The notes below the pieces were generated by a model. It worked only from the letters and a program-made list of their open reading frames with translations, had not been told where the DNA came from and did not search any database. Source: Candidatus Pelagisphaera phototrophica (GTDB taxonomy: Bacteria > Verrucomicrobiota > Verrucomicrobiia > Opitutales > Opitutaceae). From it: a DNA stretch of 64,000 bases. The position numbers and the translations under genes were made by a program. The DNA lies in contig NZ_CP076039.1 in assembly GCF_014529625.1 (NCBI RefSeq), positions 2,170,001 to 2,234,000 of the forward strand, given 5' to 3'. Below are positions 34,219-42,509 of this stretch, in pieces (positions within the stretch are counted from its first letter, which is position 1; each line of letters starts with the position of its first letter).

Positions 34219-36792
34219 CTAAAGAATATCCCCCAGCGTTCCATAGAGTGGGGCAAAGTTCTCTTTTCGCGACCAGCCTTGCTCACCATTGGGAAGCTCG
34301 ACCTTCATCCAGCCGAGAAACGTTTTCGTGACCAGGCAAACGGAGCCTTCGGGCAAGGGGGATTGAATTTGCTCGACCTCTAAATCTGTAGGCACGCTTT
34401 TGAGCTGGCCTACATTGATGACGACCATGGCTTCCGGATTGGCAAGAAGTCCGTACTCAGCTCGTGCCCAGTTTGATCCAAAAACAAGAGCGACCGCAAA
34501 GAGGCCTATCGCTGCGAAGGTAAATCGAATCCGTTTCCTTTGGGGGAAATAGGCGAAGGCGACCCAACCGGCAAATGCCAGTGCCGCGACAACCATGGAA
34601 AGATAAGTCGCTTTCTCCCATTCCGCTGGGGTTAAGATTGAAATGTAGGCCATGAGTCCATCGCCCTTAACGAGTCGAGCGAGAGTGGGATAGTACCCGC
34701 CGCTTTTGCTAAGGCCTACCTTCAGGTTCCATCTAAGTTCGGGCGAATCCGTCTCTAGCAGGAAGGCAGAGGTCCAATAAGCGATCGCTTCGCCCCACCT
34801 TTCTTCTTGGGCAGCCGCCAGGCCCAAATTGTGCCGGAGGGTCCAGTCGTTTGGATTAGAATTGAGCTCCGAAAGCCAGGAGGACGAGGCTTTCGAAAAG
34901 GCGGCTTCGTTGTAATGGTCCAGTCCTTCGTTGGATAAGCCATCCAAGGTCGGAACCAGCACCGCAATCGCGGCGATTGAGCCGAACCAGGCTCCACTAG
35001 AAAAAAGCCGGCGGACTGAGATTCCCGGCTGACGAAGTTGGCTGAGAAGATCTCTAAGCTCTGATTGCCATTCTTTGAAGGAGGGGGCACGCTTTCCAAA
35101 CAGCATTTTATCGGAATTCTGCCAGAGTGTTTTCCATCGCGTCGCTTGCTCGATGCCAGATTTTTCAGATACGGCTTTTTCAATATCCGTGGAAGAGGGT
35201 TCCTCTATTTCGATTTCCCAGAATTCCCGTACCGCGGCCCTCCAAGCAAGTTGCGCTTCCCGCTTTGCTGGTTCCGCATCGTCAAGTGCCATTGTGGTCT
35301 GTTTCAACTGTTTGAAAGCTCTTCGCCTCTGTTTGTTTGGGTCTAAAGAGAGGGAGCGGATCAAGGCGATTAAAGCCCAGAGAAGGGCGGGGGTCGCGAA
35401 AGAAAAGGCGAGATAGCCAAGTTTTACGCCACCTTTTGGAATCGAGCCTTGAGCCGACTGTCCGAGGGGGCTGCTCAATAATTCAACTGGCTTGGTCAAG
35501 AGATTCACTCCGCTTGGGTCGAGCTCGAACGGAAGCGAATCGCCCGGTTTCGGTCTGCTGGTCGTAGGTTCTGTTGAGGGAGCGCTCAAGTCATTGGGAT
35601 CGTTTTGGGAAACGAGGGGATTTACCACGACCGTTTTTGCCGGGATGTTTATGCTCTCATAGCGGTCGGTTTTGGGATTGAAGAAACTGAACTCGATGGG
35701 TCCAAGCTCGAAATCGCCTTCTTTCGTGGGAATCAGAACGATATCCTCAGAAAGACTTCCTTCGAAAGGCGAGTCTTCCGAAACTTCCTTGTTCACGTTC
35801 GGTTGGATGGACCTGAAACTTGCGGATACATTACGGGGCTTTAGCCCGAATCCTTGGGGCCAGTTTCCCGTCCCGCTAAGTTTCAAGGTCCAAGTTACCG
35901 GTTCTCCAACCTGCACGATTTCGGGAATCACCTTGGATTCAAACTGGAACTGACCCACCGCACCCGTGAAGGATGTGGGCTCTCCTGTAGGAAGGGGTTT
36001 TATGCTAAGTTGAAGCGTTTCCGATTCAATATTGTAGTTATCAACAACTGGATCATCAAAGATAAATCCCCTCCGGCGTCCAACGACCATGGATACCGTC
36101 TGGTTTACTTTGGGCAGTTTAATGTCTCCGCTCCGAGTGGCCATGGCGGGAGTTTCGAACAGCACTGCGGAGTAGTCGAAATTTCGGTACTTGAAATTGG
36201 TCGAGCGATGACTTTCGAAGCCCTTGGTGACCACGCCGATGGGATTCCATTGGGGTAAAGAAATGTCGTTTAAACGATTCTGGTAGTCCTGCCGGACTCC
36301 AAGTACGTAGCGCAGCGTAAAGATTTCCCCTTCGTGGATGGAATCATCGGTAACGCTGAGCTCGCTTTTGAAAATATCGTCAGGCTTCATGCCGGTGTTT
36401 CCAAGCGTCGCTTCAATCACCTCGAAACTAGCAGCTTCTACACTGATGTTTCCCTTGTCGGTTCGCACGCTGAAGGAAGGGATCGTGACTGTTCCTTCGC
36501 TCGTTGGAGAGACGCGAAATTCGAGAATCAGTTTCTGAACAACCCTCGAATTAAATATGTTCATCGAACTGCTTTGACCGACCTGAGTGAAACTGACGCC
36601 GGGCACGTTAGGAAGATCGACATTTCCGTCCGGTGAACAGCCTTCGAAATGGAGTTGAAGGCTATTCGCTTTCCCTTGCTGCAGCGTTCCCGAAGCGGGT
36701 GTCCAAGTGACACTTTGCGCGAAAAGAGTGGACGCGGTCGTAAATACTCCGAAGAGCACGATTGCGAAGAGTTTTAAGTATGAGCGGTTCAT
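34219..36792 (-). CDS. batD: BatD-like protein with TPR and SH3-like domains
   Basis: 857 residues from ATG 36792, whose A is the last base of the preceding gene's stop (TGATG). A signal peptide leads into the BatD domain: VTWTPASGTLQQGKANSLQL, LEFRVSPTSEGTVTIPSFSV and later VGEPVTWTLKLSGTGNW. A TM helix is near 475-490. A TPR-like segment follows (NPNDWTLRHNLGLAAAQEER), then two C-terminal TM helices, and the last ~60 residues look like a bacterial SH3 domain (FLGWMKVELPNGEQGWSRKE). It is therefore a BatD fused to a BatE-like region. It closes the aerotolerance-type operon. Confidence 0.85.
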   Translation of the reverse strand: MNRSYLKLFAIVLFGVFTTASTLFAQSVTWTPASGTLQQGKANSLQLHFEGCSPDGNVDLPNVPGVSFTQVGQSSSMNIFNSRVVQKLILEFRVSPTSEGTVTIPSFSVRTDKGNISVEAASFEVIEATLGNTGMKPDDIFKSELSVTDDSIHEGEIFTLRYVLGVRQDYQNRLNDISLPQWNPIGVVTKGFESHRSTNFKYRNFDYSAVLFETPAMATRSGDIKLPKVNQTVSMVVGRRRGFIFDDPVVDNYNIESETLQLSIKPLPTGEPTSFTGAVGQFQFESKVIPEIVQVGEPVTWTLKLSGTGNWPQGFGLKPRNVSASFRSIQPNVNKEVSEDSPFEGSLSEDIVLIPTKEGDFELGPIEFSFFNPKTDRYESINIPAKTVVVNPLVSQNDPNDLSAPSTEPTTSRPKPGDSLPFELDPSGVNLLTKPVELLSSPLGQSAQGSIPKGGVKLGYLAFSFATPALLWALIALIRSLSLDPNKQRRRAFKQLKQTTMALDDAEPAKREAQLAWRAAVREFWEIEIEEPSSTDIEKAVSEKSGIEQATRWKTLWQNSDKMLFGKRAPSFKEWQSELRDLLSQLRQPGISVRRLFSSGAWFGSIAAIAVLVPTLDGLSNEGLDHYNEAAFSKASSSWLSELNSNPNDWTLRHNLGLAAAQEERWGEAIAYWTSAFLLETDSPELRWNLKVGLSKSGGYYPTLARLVKGDGLMAYISILTPAEWEKATYLSMVVAALAFAGWVAFAYFPQRKRIRFTFAAIGLFAVALVFGSNWARAEYGLLANPEAMVVINVGQLKSVPTDLEVEQIQSPLPEGSVCLVTKTFLGWMKVELPNGEQGWSRKENFAPLYGTLGDIL

Positions 36793-37667
36793 CACCAATC
36801 CTTTTTTAGCTTTTGAGGGGGTGGCGCGTTTTCATCGCGTTCCGCATTCTGCAGCATCATGTGCAGGGCCCCAGGCTTGTCTTGCTGCTTGAGCTGTTCC
36901 AGTTGTTGAAGAGTCATTGCCTGTTTGGCTGACCTTGGAGGCAGTTGCTGCTCGGTTCCTCCGACTTGAGTTTGTTCCTCCTTCGGTTGTTGGTCTAGCT
37001 GTGGCGTTTCTTCAGATTCATTCATGTCGCCTAAAGATTCACTTTGCTGTTGCTGTTGTTGCTCGCCTTCTTGCTCGCCGGTTTGAGACTGCTCTTCACC
37101 GCTTTCGTTCTCTTGTGGCTCCTGATTCTCTTCACTTGGTTGATCTGAATTCTCTTGTTCCTGAGAATCTGAGTCCTCCCCGTTTTGTTCAGAGTCAGAA
37201 TTTGGTTCCCCCGATTCATTCGGGTCTTCGGAATTCTCTGATTGGTCCTGATCTTGGTTTTCCTGATCCTGCTGTTGCTCTTCGGGCGGCTTTTCCAGTA
37301 GTTTTTCTAGTTCTTCTCTTAGCATTACCCAGTCTGTCTGCAGCGGATTAATGGAGTGGCCAGCATCAACTGCATGAATCCCATCCCAGATGGAGGGATC
37401 GGGAATTCTCTGACCTTGTTGCATCGCGGATTGTCCAAGTTGCAATGTCATTTGGGCAAACTGCTCGTAGTCGGAAGGCTCGTGGGCTTCCTTTTCGGCG
37501 ATGGAAGCAATGACGTCGCCCAAAGTTGGACCGCTCTCCTCTGCCTGAGGAGTGGCAGTTGGCGTGTTTTGCAAGGGCGCGGCAACCTGCCCCGAAGCCC
37601 CGAAAGCGAAAGACAGCGAAATAAAAATAGAATAGATATTCCTAAAAATTAAAGGGCTAAAAGTCAT
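36792..37667 (-). CDS. batC: BatC-like protein with extreme acidic/Gln-rich linker
   Basis: 291 residues from ATG 37667, overlapping batB by 4 bp. A signal peptide (FISLSFAFGASGQVAAP) is followed by a short helical region (DYEQFAQMTLQLGQSAMQQG). Residues ~130-250 consist almost entirely of Glu, Gln, Ser, Asn and Asp (for instance QEGEQQQQQQ). The C-terminus LQQLEQLKQQDKPGALHMML matches BatC-family ends. BatC proteins lie with BatA, BatB and BatD in Bacteroides and Leptospira aerotolerance operons. The linker makes homology searches unreliable, but position and both ends support the call. Confidence 0.7.
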   Translation of the reverse strand: MTFSPLIFRNIYSIFISLSFAFGASGQVAAPLQNTPTATPQAEESGPTLGDVIASIAEKEAHEPSDYEQFAQMTLQLGQSAMQQGQRIPDPSIWDGIHAVDAGHSINPLQTDWVMLREELEKLLEKPPEEQQQDQENQDQDQSENSEDPNESGEPNSDSEQNGEDSDSQEQENSDQPSEENQEPQENESGEEQSQTGEQEGEQQQQQQSESLGDMNESEETPQLDQQPKEEQTQVGGTEQQLPPRSAKQAMTLQQLEQLKQQDKPGALHMMLQNAERDENAPPPQKLKKDW

Positions 37668-38698
37668 TGGTTAAGGGGAGTTCTCGTTCGAACGACTCTT
37701 GGTTTAGGTGTGAATGGAAATTCTCGATACAGGGATATCAAGATGAGCAGAAGTCCGGGAGCTAAAAATATCTGATACCTCTCTATGTGAACAGACTGAG
37801 AAGTGGTTCCGGTTTCTCCGGTTTTCCCGCGTTTAACCGTTTCCTCAATGAGCGAAGCAAGGTCTACCCAGACATTTGCTTCCCGGAAAACTCCTCCTGT
37901 TTTATCTGCGAGTGATTGCAGGGTAGCAGACTCGAGCTTGGTGAGCACGACAGCCCCCGCTTGGTCCTTATGGTAGCCCCCCTCTTCCGCGGGGATGAGT
38001 CCCCCATCTCGAGTGCCGAACCCGAGACAGACTGCCTGCACATTTTGCTCATTCAGTTCGTCTACATAACTTGTCCAGTCCTGGTTAAGGCTCTCGCCAT
38101 CGCTGATCACTATGAGAAAGCGGTCGGCCTCGCTGTCCGATTGCCGAAAGGAATCGAGAGTCGTCTCCAGCATAGCCCCATAGTTGGTGCCGCCCTGGGG
38201 AATGAAATTGGGGTTCAAATCTCTCAGGAAACCGCGGAGTATTTGGTAGTCGGGACTCATCGGGCTTTGGAGAAAAGCGGTTCCGGCAAAGACGATCAGG
38301 CCAACGCTCTCTCCCTGTAAATTGTCGAGCAAGCTTTCCACGACTAGTTTAGCTCTTTCAAGTCGGTTGGGTTTGATGTCTCCAGCTAGCATGCTCTTGG
38401 ACAAATCCATAGCAATTATCACCTCGCGGGAACGCTTGAAAACCTCCTTGTGTATTTCACCCCATTGGGGCCGAGCGAGTGCGATTATAACGAAAACCAA
38501 TCCAATGAGAAACAGCCATTTGGATGGTTGGCTCAGACCGGATTTAATCTCGGAAACACCTGCGAAAGTGGCCTTGACTCGTTTAACCTTAGAGCGATTG
38601 GAGAGTGAAACAATCCTTTTTCTGAATACGATATTAGCTAGTATTCCTAGGACGGGAATCGCTAGCGCAAAAAGGTAGAGCTCTTGTCCAAAAGTCAA
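37664..38698 (-). CDS. batB: BatB-like VWA-domain membrane protein
   Basis: 344 residues from ATG 38698. A hydrophobic N-terminus and a second TM helix (KWLFLIGLVFVIIALARPQW) precede a von Willebrand A domain with the MIDAS motif IAMDLSKSMLAGDIKPNRLE (D-x-S-x-S) and the distal Thr/Asp (QGGTNYGAML, VISDGES). A TM helix near 315-330 anchors the C-terminus. ARPQWG is the BatA/B family marker. It overlaps batA by 4 bp. These proteins are thought to bind metal-dependent partners and signal or remodel the envelope. Confidence 0.88.
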   Translation of the reverse strand: MTFGQELYLFALAIPVLGILANIVFRKRIVSLSNRSKVKRVKATFAGVSEIKSGLSQPSKWLFLIGLVFVIIALARPQWGEIHKEVFKRSREVIIAMDLSKSMLAGDIKPNRLERAKLVVESLLDNLQGESVGLIVFAGTAFLQSPMSPDYQILRGFLRDLNPNFIPQGGTNYGAMLETTLDSFRQSDSEADRFLIVISDGESLNQDWTSYVDELNEQNVQAVCLGFGTRDGGLIPAEEGGYHKDQAGAVVLTKLESATLQSLADKTGGVFREANVWVDLASLIEETVKRGKTGETGTTSQSVHIERYQIFLAPGLLLILISLYREFPFTPKPRVVRTRTPLNQ

Positions 38699-39720
38699 CT
38701 TAGGACCTCCTTTCGATTCATCGCCCCAATCGCTAGCGCTCCAAAAAGCATGACGCCTGCTGCGATCGAGAAATAGGGAAAAAGCTCAGTGGTCACACTG
38801 TACTGATGTGACTCAAACTCAATCTTGCTGTTTTTGTCTATAGAGTCGAAAGCGTCCTTAATTGTATTGGAATTATCGGCACGATGAAATTCTCCGGTAG
38901 TAATTCTGGAGATTTCCTTCAAGGTTGGTTCGTCCGTTTGAGAGGGTACGCGTACCGTTCCGATTCGCTCTCCCTTGGCGTTGAGGCGAGGCATGGAGAC
39001 GATTCCATCCCGTCCGGCCCCTATTGTGTAAACGCGAATGCCGTTTTCTGCAGCTAATTCCGCAGCCGCAATAGGCTCGATAGAACCCGCGGTATTGGCC
39101 CCATCGGTAAGGAGAATGATGAAAGCGCCTTCGCGTTCTCCGGAACGTTCTTTGGTTCCCTCTTGCAGCCTAGATAGTGCAACGCCTATGCCGTCTCCAA
39201 TAGCAGTTCCATCTTCAATCAAACCAATAGCTAGACGACTCGTCTGACTCGAAAGCCAGCGATGGTCAAACGTGAGCGGAGCCACGGTGTACGCCTGTCC
39301 TGCAAAAGCGACGAGACCTATGCGATCGTTGTCGCGTTTGTTGATGAATGCGCTTAAAACCGGTTTAACTGCTTGCAGGCGATTGATACTCTTCAAGCCG
39401 TCCTTGTAGTCTTCATACAGCATCGAACTTGAAAGGTCCAATACCAGCATGATGTCGTAGCCTTTGCTTTTGGTCTGCCGTTCGAAATCGAGAATCTGGG
39501 GTCGGGCCAGCGATATTACAATTAAAGCAGCCCCTGCGAACCCGAAGAATGAGGACAACTTCGAGCCTCCTGCAAAAACAGAACGCTGCCAATTTCCAGC
39601 AAAAGGTAGAACCAGAGCAGCCGATGCCCGCCGACTGCACAATATCCAGATAACCGGAAGAGCAATCAGAGCTAAAAGCCACCATGGATCCACTAATGCA
39701 AATTCGTCCATAACTTCCAA
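38695..39720 (-). CDS. batA: BatA-like VWA-domain membrane protein
   Basis: 341 residues. Start is TTG 39720 (GAGG six bases upstream) or ATG 39711, whose spacing to a GGAAG is poor. FALVDPWWLLALIALPVIWI is the N-terminal TM helix and FAGAALIVISLARPQILDFE the second, then a VWA domain with complete MIDAS (MLVLDLSSSMLYEDY, DGTAIGDGIG, LLTDGANTAG). A C-terminal TM helix (FSIAAGVMLFGALAIGAM) follows. It is a paralogue of the downstream BatB and the first of the two VWA genes. Confidence 0.88.
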   Translation of the reverse strand: MEVMDEFALVDPWWLLALIALPVIWILCSRRASAALVLPFAGNWQRSVFAGGSKLSSFFGFAGAALIVISLARPQILDFERQTKSKGYDIMLVLDLSSSMLYEDYKDGLKSINRLQAVKPVLSAFINKRDNDRIGLVAFAGQAYTVAPLTFDHRWLSSQTSRLAIGLIEDGTAIGDGIGVALSRLQEGTKERSGEREGAFIILLTDGANTAGSIEPIAAAELAAENGIRVYTIGAGRDGIVSMPRLNAKGERIGTVRVPSQTDEPTLKEISRITTGEFHRADNSNTIKDAFDSIDKNSKIEFESHQYSVTTELFPYFSIAAGVMLFGALAIGAMNRKEVLS

Positions 39721-39722
39721 AG

Positions 39723-40646
39723 TCAGCCTCGCCCAAAGCGTAGAGCACGTTTCTGAAAGAGCTTCACAACTGTATCAAGAGCGTCCTCACCCGCCTGTAA
39801 GGTAAGTCGATCTGAATCGACTGGAAACAGTTTTTTGAAATGGGAATCACGATCACGGTTCCATTTCTCGTGCGCTGCTTTCTGAGCCACTGATTTGCCA
39901 TTCAGATTAAAAAGTCTGCCGGAAACGGGATCGTATACCGCTTGCTCCCCACGGTTGGGCAACGCTCGCTCCCATGGGTCCTCAATTCGAAATCCAACCG
40001 GTTGGTAGCGTTTTTTTATGACGTTCCATCCTTCCGGTTGATCATGATCAGGAAAATCGCTTAGCCAGACAAAAATGCTGTGACGGGGCACCGCTCTCAG
40101 GAGATACTTCCAAGGTACTACCGCCCGTTGAGGACCGAGGACATCCGGTGGCGGCTTTCCCAGCAAAGTCGCAGCGGTGTGTAGAACCCGGCCGCGGCCC
40201 GCCGAGCTCTTGGTGAATTCATAGCCAGTCGGCGAGGCGTACAAAAGAGAAACCCGGTCACCATTCACGGCGCTCAGAAGCATTAAAAGGCTCGAAAGCT
40301 CCAAGAGGGCTTCGCGTTTGGATCGTTCGCCAGAGCCAAACTGGAGCGAAGGAGTATCCTCAAAAAGCAGTACCAGTGTAACTTCACGCTCTTCAACGAA
40401 CTTCTTCCGGTAGGGTTCGCCCAGTCGAGCGGTCACGTTCCAGTCAATGTCCCTGACATCATCCCCGTACTCGTATTTGACGACCTGATCAAACTCCATT
40501 CCTTTGCCTCGGAAAGAAGATTTGTATTCGCCGCTCAATACGCTCGCTACAGCGTGCCGCACCCGCCACTCAAGTTTCCGCAGCATTGCGATCGAAGAGG
40601 ACAGACTTTCGAAGGTATCCGAAATTTGGCTTTCTGTCTGGCTCAT
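39723..40646 (-). CDS. DUF58 protein of the MoxR operon
   Basis: 307 residues from ATG 40646. SGEYKSSFRGKGMEFDQVVK followed by YEYGDDVRDIDWNVTARLGE is the DUF58 signature (Y-x-x-G-D-D-x-R-x-I-D-W). VTLVLLFEDTPSLQFGSGER is a VWA-like strand in which the MIDAS position is D-T-P-S. It lies between the MoxR ATPase and BatA, the standard order. DUF58 proteins are believed to be clients or adaptors of MoxR AAA+ chaperones. Confidence 0.9.
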   Translation of the reverse strand: MSQTESQISDTFESLSSSIAMLRKLEWRVRHAVASVLSGEYKSSFRGKGMEFDQVVKYEYGDDVRDIDWNVTARLGEPYRKKFVEEREVTLVLLFEDTPSLQFGSGERSKREALLELSSLLMLLSAVNGDRVSLLYASPTGYEFTKSSAGRGRVLHTAATLLGKPPPDVLGPQRAVVPWKYLLRAVPRHSIFVWLSDFPDHDQPEGWNVIKKRYQPVGFRIEDPWERALPNRGEQAVYDPVSGRLFNLNGKSVAQKAAHEKWNRDRDSHFKKLFPVDSDRLTLQAGEDALDTVVKLFQKRALRFGRG

Positions 40647-40658
40647 TCTTCGAGAAGC

Positions 40659-41621
40659 TTACGCGAACGAATTAGTAGGCAGTGGAGTTCTATCTAGGAC
40701 AATCTTGAGTGCGTCGTCGGGGGTGATTTCCTCTGCCTCGGCTTCGTAGGTCAATCCAACCCGGTGGCGCATGGCGTCGAGGAACACGTCCTTGATAATC
40801 GACGGAGACACGTGGTCCTGCCCACGTAGCCAAGCAAGGGCACGACCGGCTTGGTACAGACTCAACGACGCTCTCGGGGACGCGCCATAGGAAAGGTATT
40901 TCTGTTCCGGGTTTTCACCCTCTGCCATTCTCCGCGTCGCTCGTACCAGCTTTAGAATATAAGACTGTATCTCCTCCGACACATGGATCTGATCCACTTC
41001 TTCGCGAATCTCCAGCAGTTCCTCACCACTCGACACCGCCTTCAGTTCAGGCTGACGAGTCACTTGCCCCCAGCGTTTCATCATTTCAAACTCTTCCGCC
41101 TGTTCCGGATAGTCGACGATCAGCTTGAAGAGGAATCGGTCTCGTTGCGCTTCGGGCAGCGGGTAGGTACCCTCTTGCTCAACCGGATTCTGAGTGGCCA
41201 TGACAAAGAAGGGCTTGGGAAGGGCCTGCGACTCTCCGCCGATGGTCACTTGCTTTTCCTGCATTGCCTCAAGCAGGGCACTCTGCACTTTAGCGGGGGC
41301 ACGGTTGATCTCGTCCGCTAAAAGCATATTAGCGAAGACAGGGCCACGGTGGGGCACAAACTGTCCGTCCTTTGGCTGGAAGATCATCGTTCCCACCACG
41401 TCGCTTGGCAGGAGATCGGGGGTGAACTGTATGCGCTCAAATTGCATGCCGAGGGCGGTCCCAAGGCTTTTGATGAGAAGTGTCTTGGCCAGTCCTGGCA
41501 TGCCTTCCAACAGGACATGCCCATTTGCAAGCAGAGCGACGAGCATTCGCTCGATCACAATCTCCTGTCCAATCACAGCGGTTCCAACTTCGTTTCTAAT
41601 TCGTTCAGCCCAGTTGCTCAT
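40659..41621 (-). CDS. MoxR-family AAA+ ATPase
   Basis: 320 residues from ATG 41621, where the conserved core begins (MSNWAERIRNEVGTAVIGQE); a longer frame to 41750 reads through a repeat and is not credible. Walker A is LLEGMPGLAKTLLIKSLG, Walker B MLLADEINRAPAKVQSALLE, sensor 1 FFVMATQNPVEQEGTYPLPE, and the lid includes YLSYGASPRASLSLYQAGRA. MoxR ATPases act as chaperones that insert metals or activate VWA-protein complexes. First gene of the operon MoxR-DUF58-BatA-BatB-BatC-BatD; the promoter should lie in 41622-41750. Confidence 0.95.
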   Translation of the reverse strand: MSNWAERIRNEVGTAVIGQEIVIERMLVALLANGHVLLEGMPGLAKTLLIKSLGTALGMQFERIQFTPDLLPSDVVGTMIFQPKDGQFVPHRGPVFANMLLADEINRAPAKVQSALLEAMQEKQVTIGGESQALPKPFFVMATQNPVEQEGTYPLPEAQRDRFLFKLIVDYPEQAEEFEMMKRWGQVTRQPELKAVSSGEELLEIREEVDQIHVSEEIQSYILKLVRATRRMAEGENPEQKYLSYGASPRASLSLYQAGRALAWLRGQDHVSPSIIKDVFLDAMRHRVGLTYEAEAEEITPDDALKIVLDRTPLPTNSFA

Positions 41622-41694
41622 ATGGGTTTTTTGCCTTGAGAATTTTGGAGGGTTATCGGTCGTTTCATTGAGTTGTGTCCAGTGAGTTGCGATT

Positions 41695-41721
41695 GACCAC
41701 GAAATCAAGACATTGTTTCGG
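41695..41721. repeat. 27-bp direct repeat, left copy
   Basis: Begins GACCACGAAATCAAGACATT and ends GTTTCGG. It matches 47679-47705 at 26 of 27 positions, and similarity stops abruptly on both sides. It lies 74 bp upstream of the moxR start codon. Confidence 0.85.
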
Positions 41722-41795
41722 TTGTCCTTATTTTTTAATGATTGCGCCATAAGTTGTTGGTTATTAGTAAAGATAATTAAGCCGTTGAGGAGTTA

Positions 41796-41966
41796 TTGGC
41801 TCTTAATCCTAGTGACTTCAAAGAAGCTAAGAAGGAAAACAAACCAAGATTTAGTCCAAAGTGGGATCGTGATTTCACCCGACGGTTAAAAGACGCATGT
41901 TGGGAACATAACCTTCCCTACGTCTACTACTCCTTTTCTGGAAGCTCTAGGTTTAGAGAAAAGTAA
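41796..41966 (+). CDS. possible small protein, 56 residues
   Basis: TTG 41796 is preceded by GAGGAG at 41787-41792, a strong ribosome-binding site with 3-base spacing. The frame runs 56 codons to TAA 41964-41966 with protein-like composition: NPSDFKEAKKENKPRFSPKW, then DRDFTRRLKDACWEHNLPYV and YYSFSGSS. I do not recognise it. It is charged, lacks a leader or membrane helix and sits just inside the left boundary of the candidate island. It could also be the end of a larger decayed gene, since a TAA closes the frame five codons upstream of the start. Confidence 0.35.
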   Translation: MALNPSDFKEAKKENKPRFSPKWDRDFTRRLKDACWEHNLPYVYYSFSGSSRFREK

Positions 41967-42028
41967 GTCTAACAGAAAGAAGATTGGTAGACATTTGGTT
42001 CATTGTGTTACCAAAAGAGAATACTTAG

Positions 42029-42115
42029 ACTAAGAGTTAATTGGAGTACTAAGAGTATTAGCTTACCAAGAGTATTAGTTTACTAAGAATCTTATCTTAC
42101 TAATTAATCTATATG
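42029..42115. repeat. 17-bp tandem array (iteron-like)
   Basis: Three 17-bp units follow one another without spacer: ACTAAGAGTATTAGCTT (42048-42064), ACCAAGAGTATTAGTTT (42065-42081) and ACTAAGAATCTTATCTT (42082-42098). A degenerate unit lies on each side (from 42029 and to 42115). The array is very AT-rich. Spacing of about 1.5-1.6 helical turns per unit recalls iterons bound by replication, partition or phage regulatory proteins, but no Rep gene is in the window. Confidence 0.7.
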
Positions 42116-42268
42116 TACTGTCGCCAACAGTTTTTAGGTAGTAGAAAATCCAACGAGATTCCTGGAACAAAAGCATATCTCTAGATGACTAATACGCACG
42201 TTATGGGGATAACGGCCAAAGGACACGGTCTTAGATCGATCCTTGGGCAACATAGAAATGAACATATG

Positions 42269-42304
42269 AGAGCGGCCTGTGGGAGGGTCGCTCTTTCTCT
42301 TTGT
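42269..42304 (+). terminator. intrinsic terminator, no gene upstream (1)
   Basis: AGAGCGGCC (42269-42277) pairs with GGTCGCTCT (42286-42294) over 9 bp with one G-U, loop TGTGGGAG, followed by the pyrimidine tail TTCTCTTT. No recognisable coding sequence on the + strand leads into it, so it probably ends a non-coding transcript. Confidence 0.6.
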
Positions 42305-42471
42305 CACTTTGCTCCAAGGGCCAAAATTAACAGATCTTCTACCAATACTGCACAAAAGGTGTTCAACTAATGGGAGTGCTTGATCTCTCGGGAATGAGAT
42401 GGAAAAGTCAGCACACACTTAAGTAAGCTCACTCGGCGTTAACCTGTATAGCGATGTCGAAGGGGCGAATC

Positions 42472-42505
42472 AAAGGAGCAGTTCGGGAGGGCTGCTTCTT
42501 TTTTT
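42472..42505 (+). terminator. intrinsic terminator, no gene upstream (2)
   Basis: AAAGGAGCAG (42472-42481) pairs with CTGCTTCTTT (42492-42501) over 10 bp with one G-U, loop TTCGGGAGGG, followed by more T residues. It shares the GGGAGGG loop and GAGC stem base with the first hairpin. It could also serve weakly as terminator of the convergent lipoprotein gene ending at 42510. Confidence 0.7.
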
Positions 42506-42509
42506 ATTT

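Larger units (their letters stand above)
41967..42509. other. AT-rich non-coding stretch with possible small RNAs
   Basis: No convincing protein gene is present in ~540 bp. It carries the 17-bp array (42029-42115) and two + strand intrinsic terminators (42269-42304 and 42472-42505) with no gene upstream. The sequence between array and first hairpin (~42120-42268), and between the two hairpins, could encode small RNAs. I see no known RNA family. Confidence 0.4.

Noticed and set aside
36917-37351. 144-codon + strand frame
   Set aside because: It is antisense to the low-complexity batC linker; skewed composition keeps the opposite strand open by chance.
41622-41750. 43-residue N-terminal extension of the MoxR protein
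   Set aside because: The extra codons include the 27-bp direct repeat and nothing conserved; MoxR proteins start near ATG 41621.
42029-42115. CRISPR array
   Set aside because: The units are 17 bp, directly adjacent with no spacers, and no cas gene is present.
42185-42370. 61-codon + strand frame
   Set aside because: It spans the first terminator hairpin and has no ribosome-binding site or recognisable sequence.
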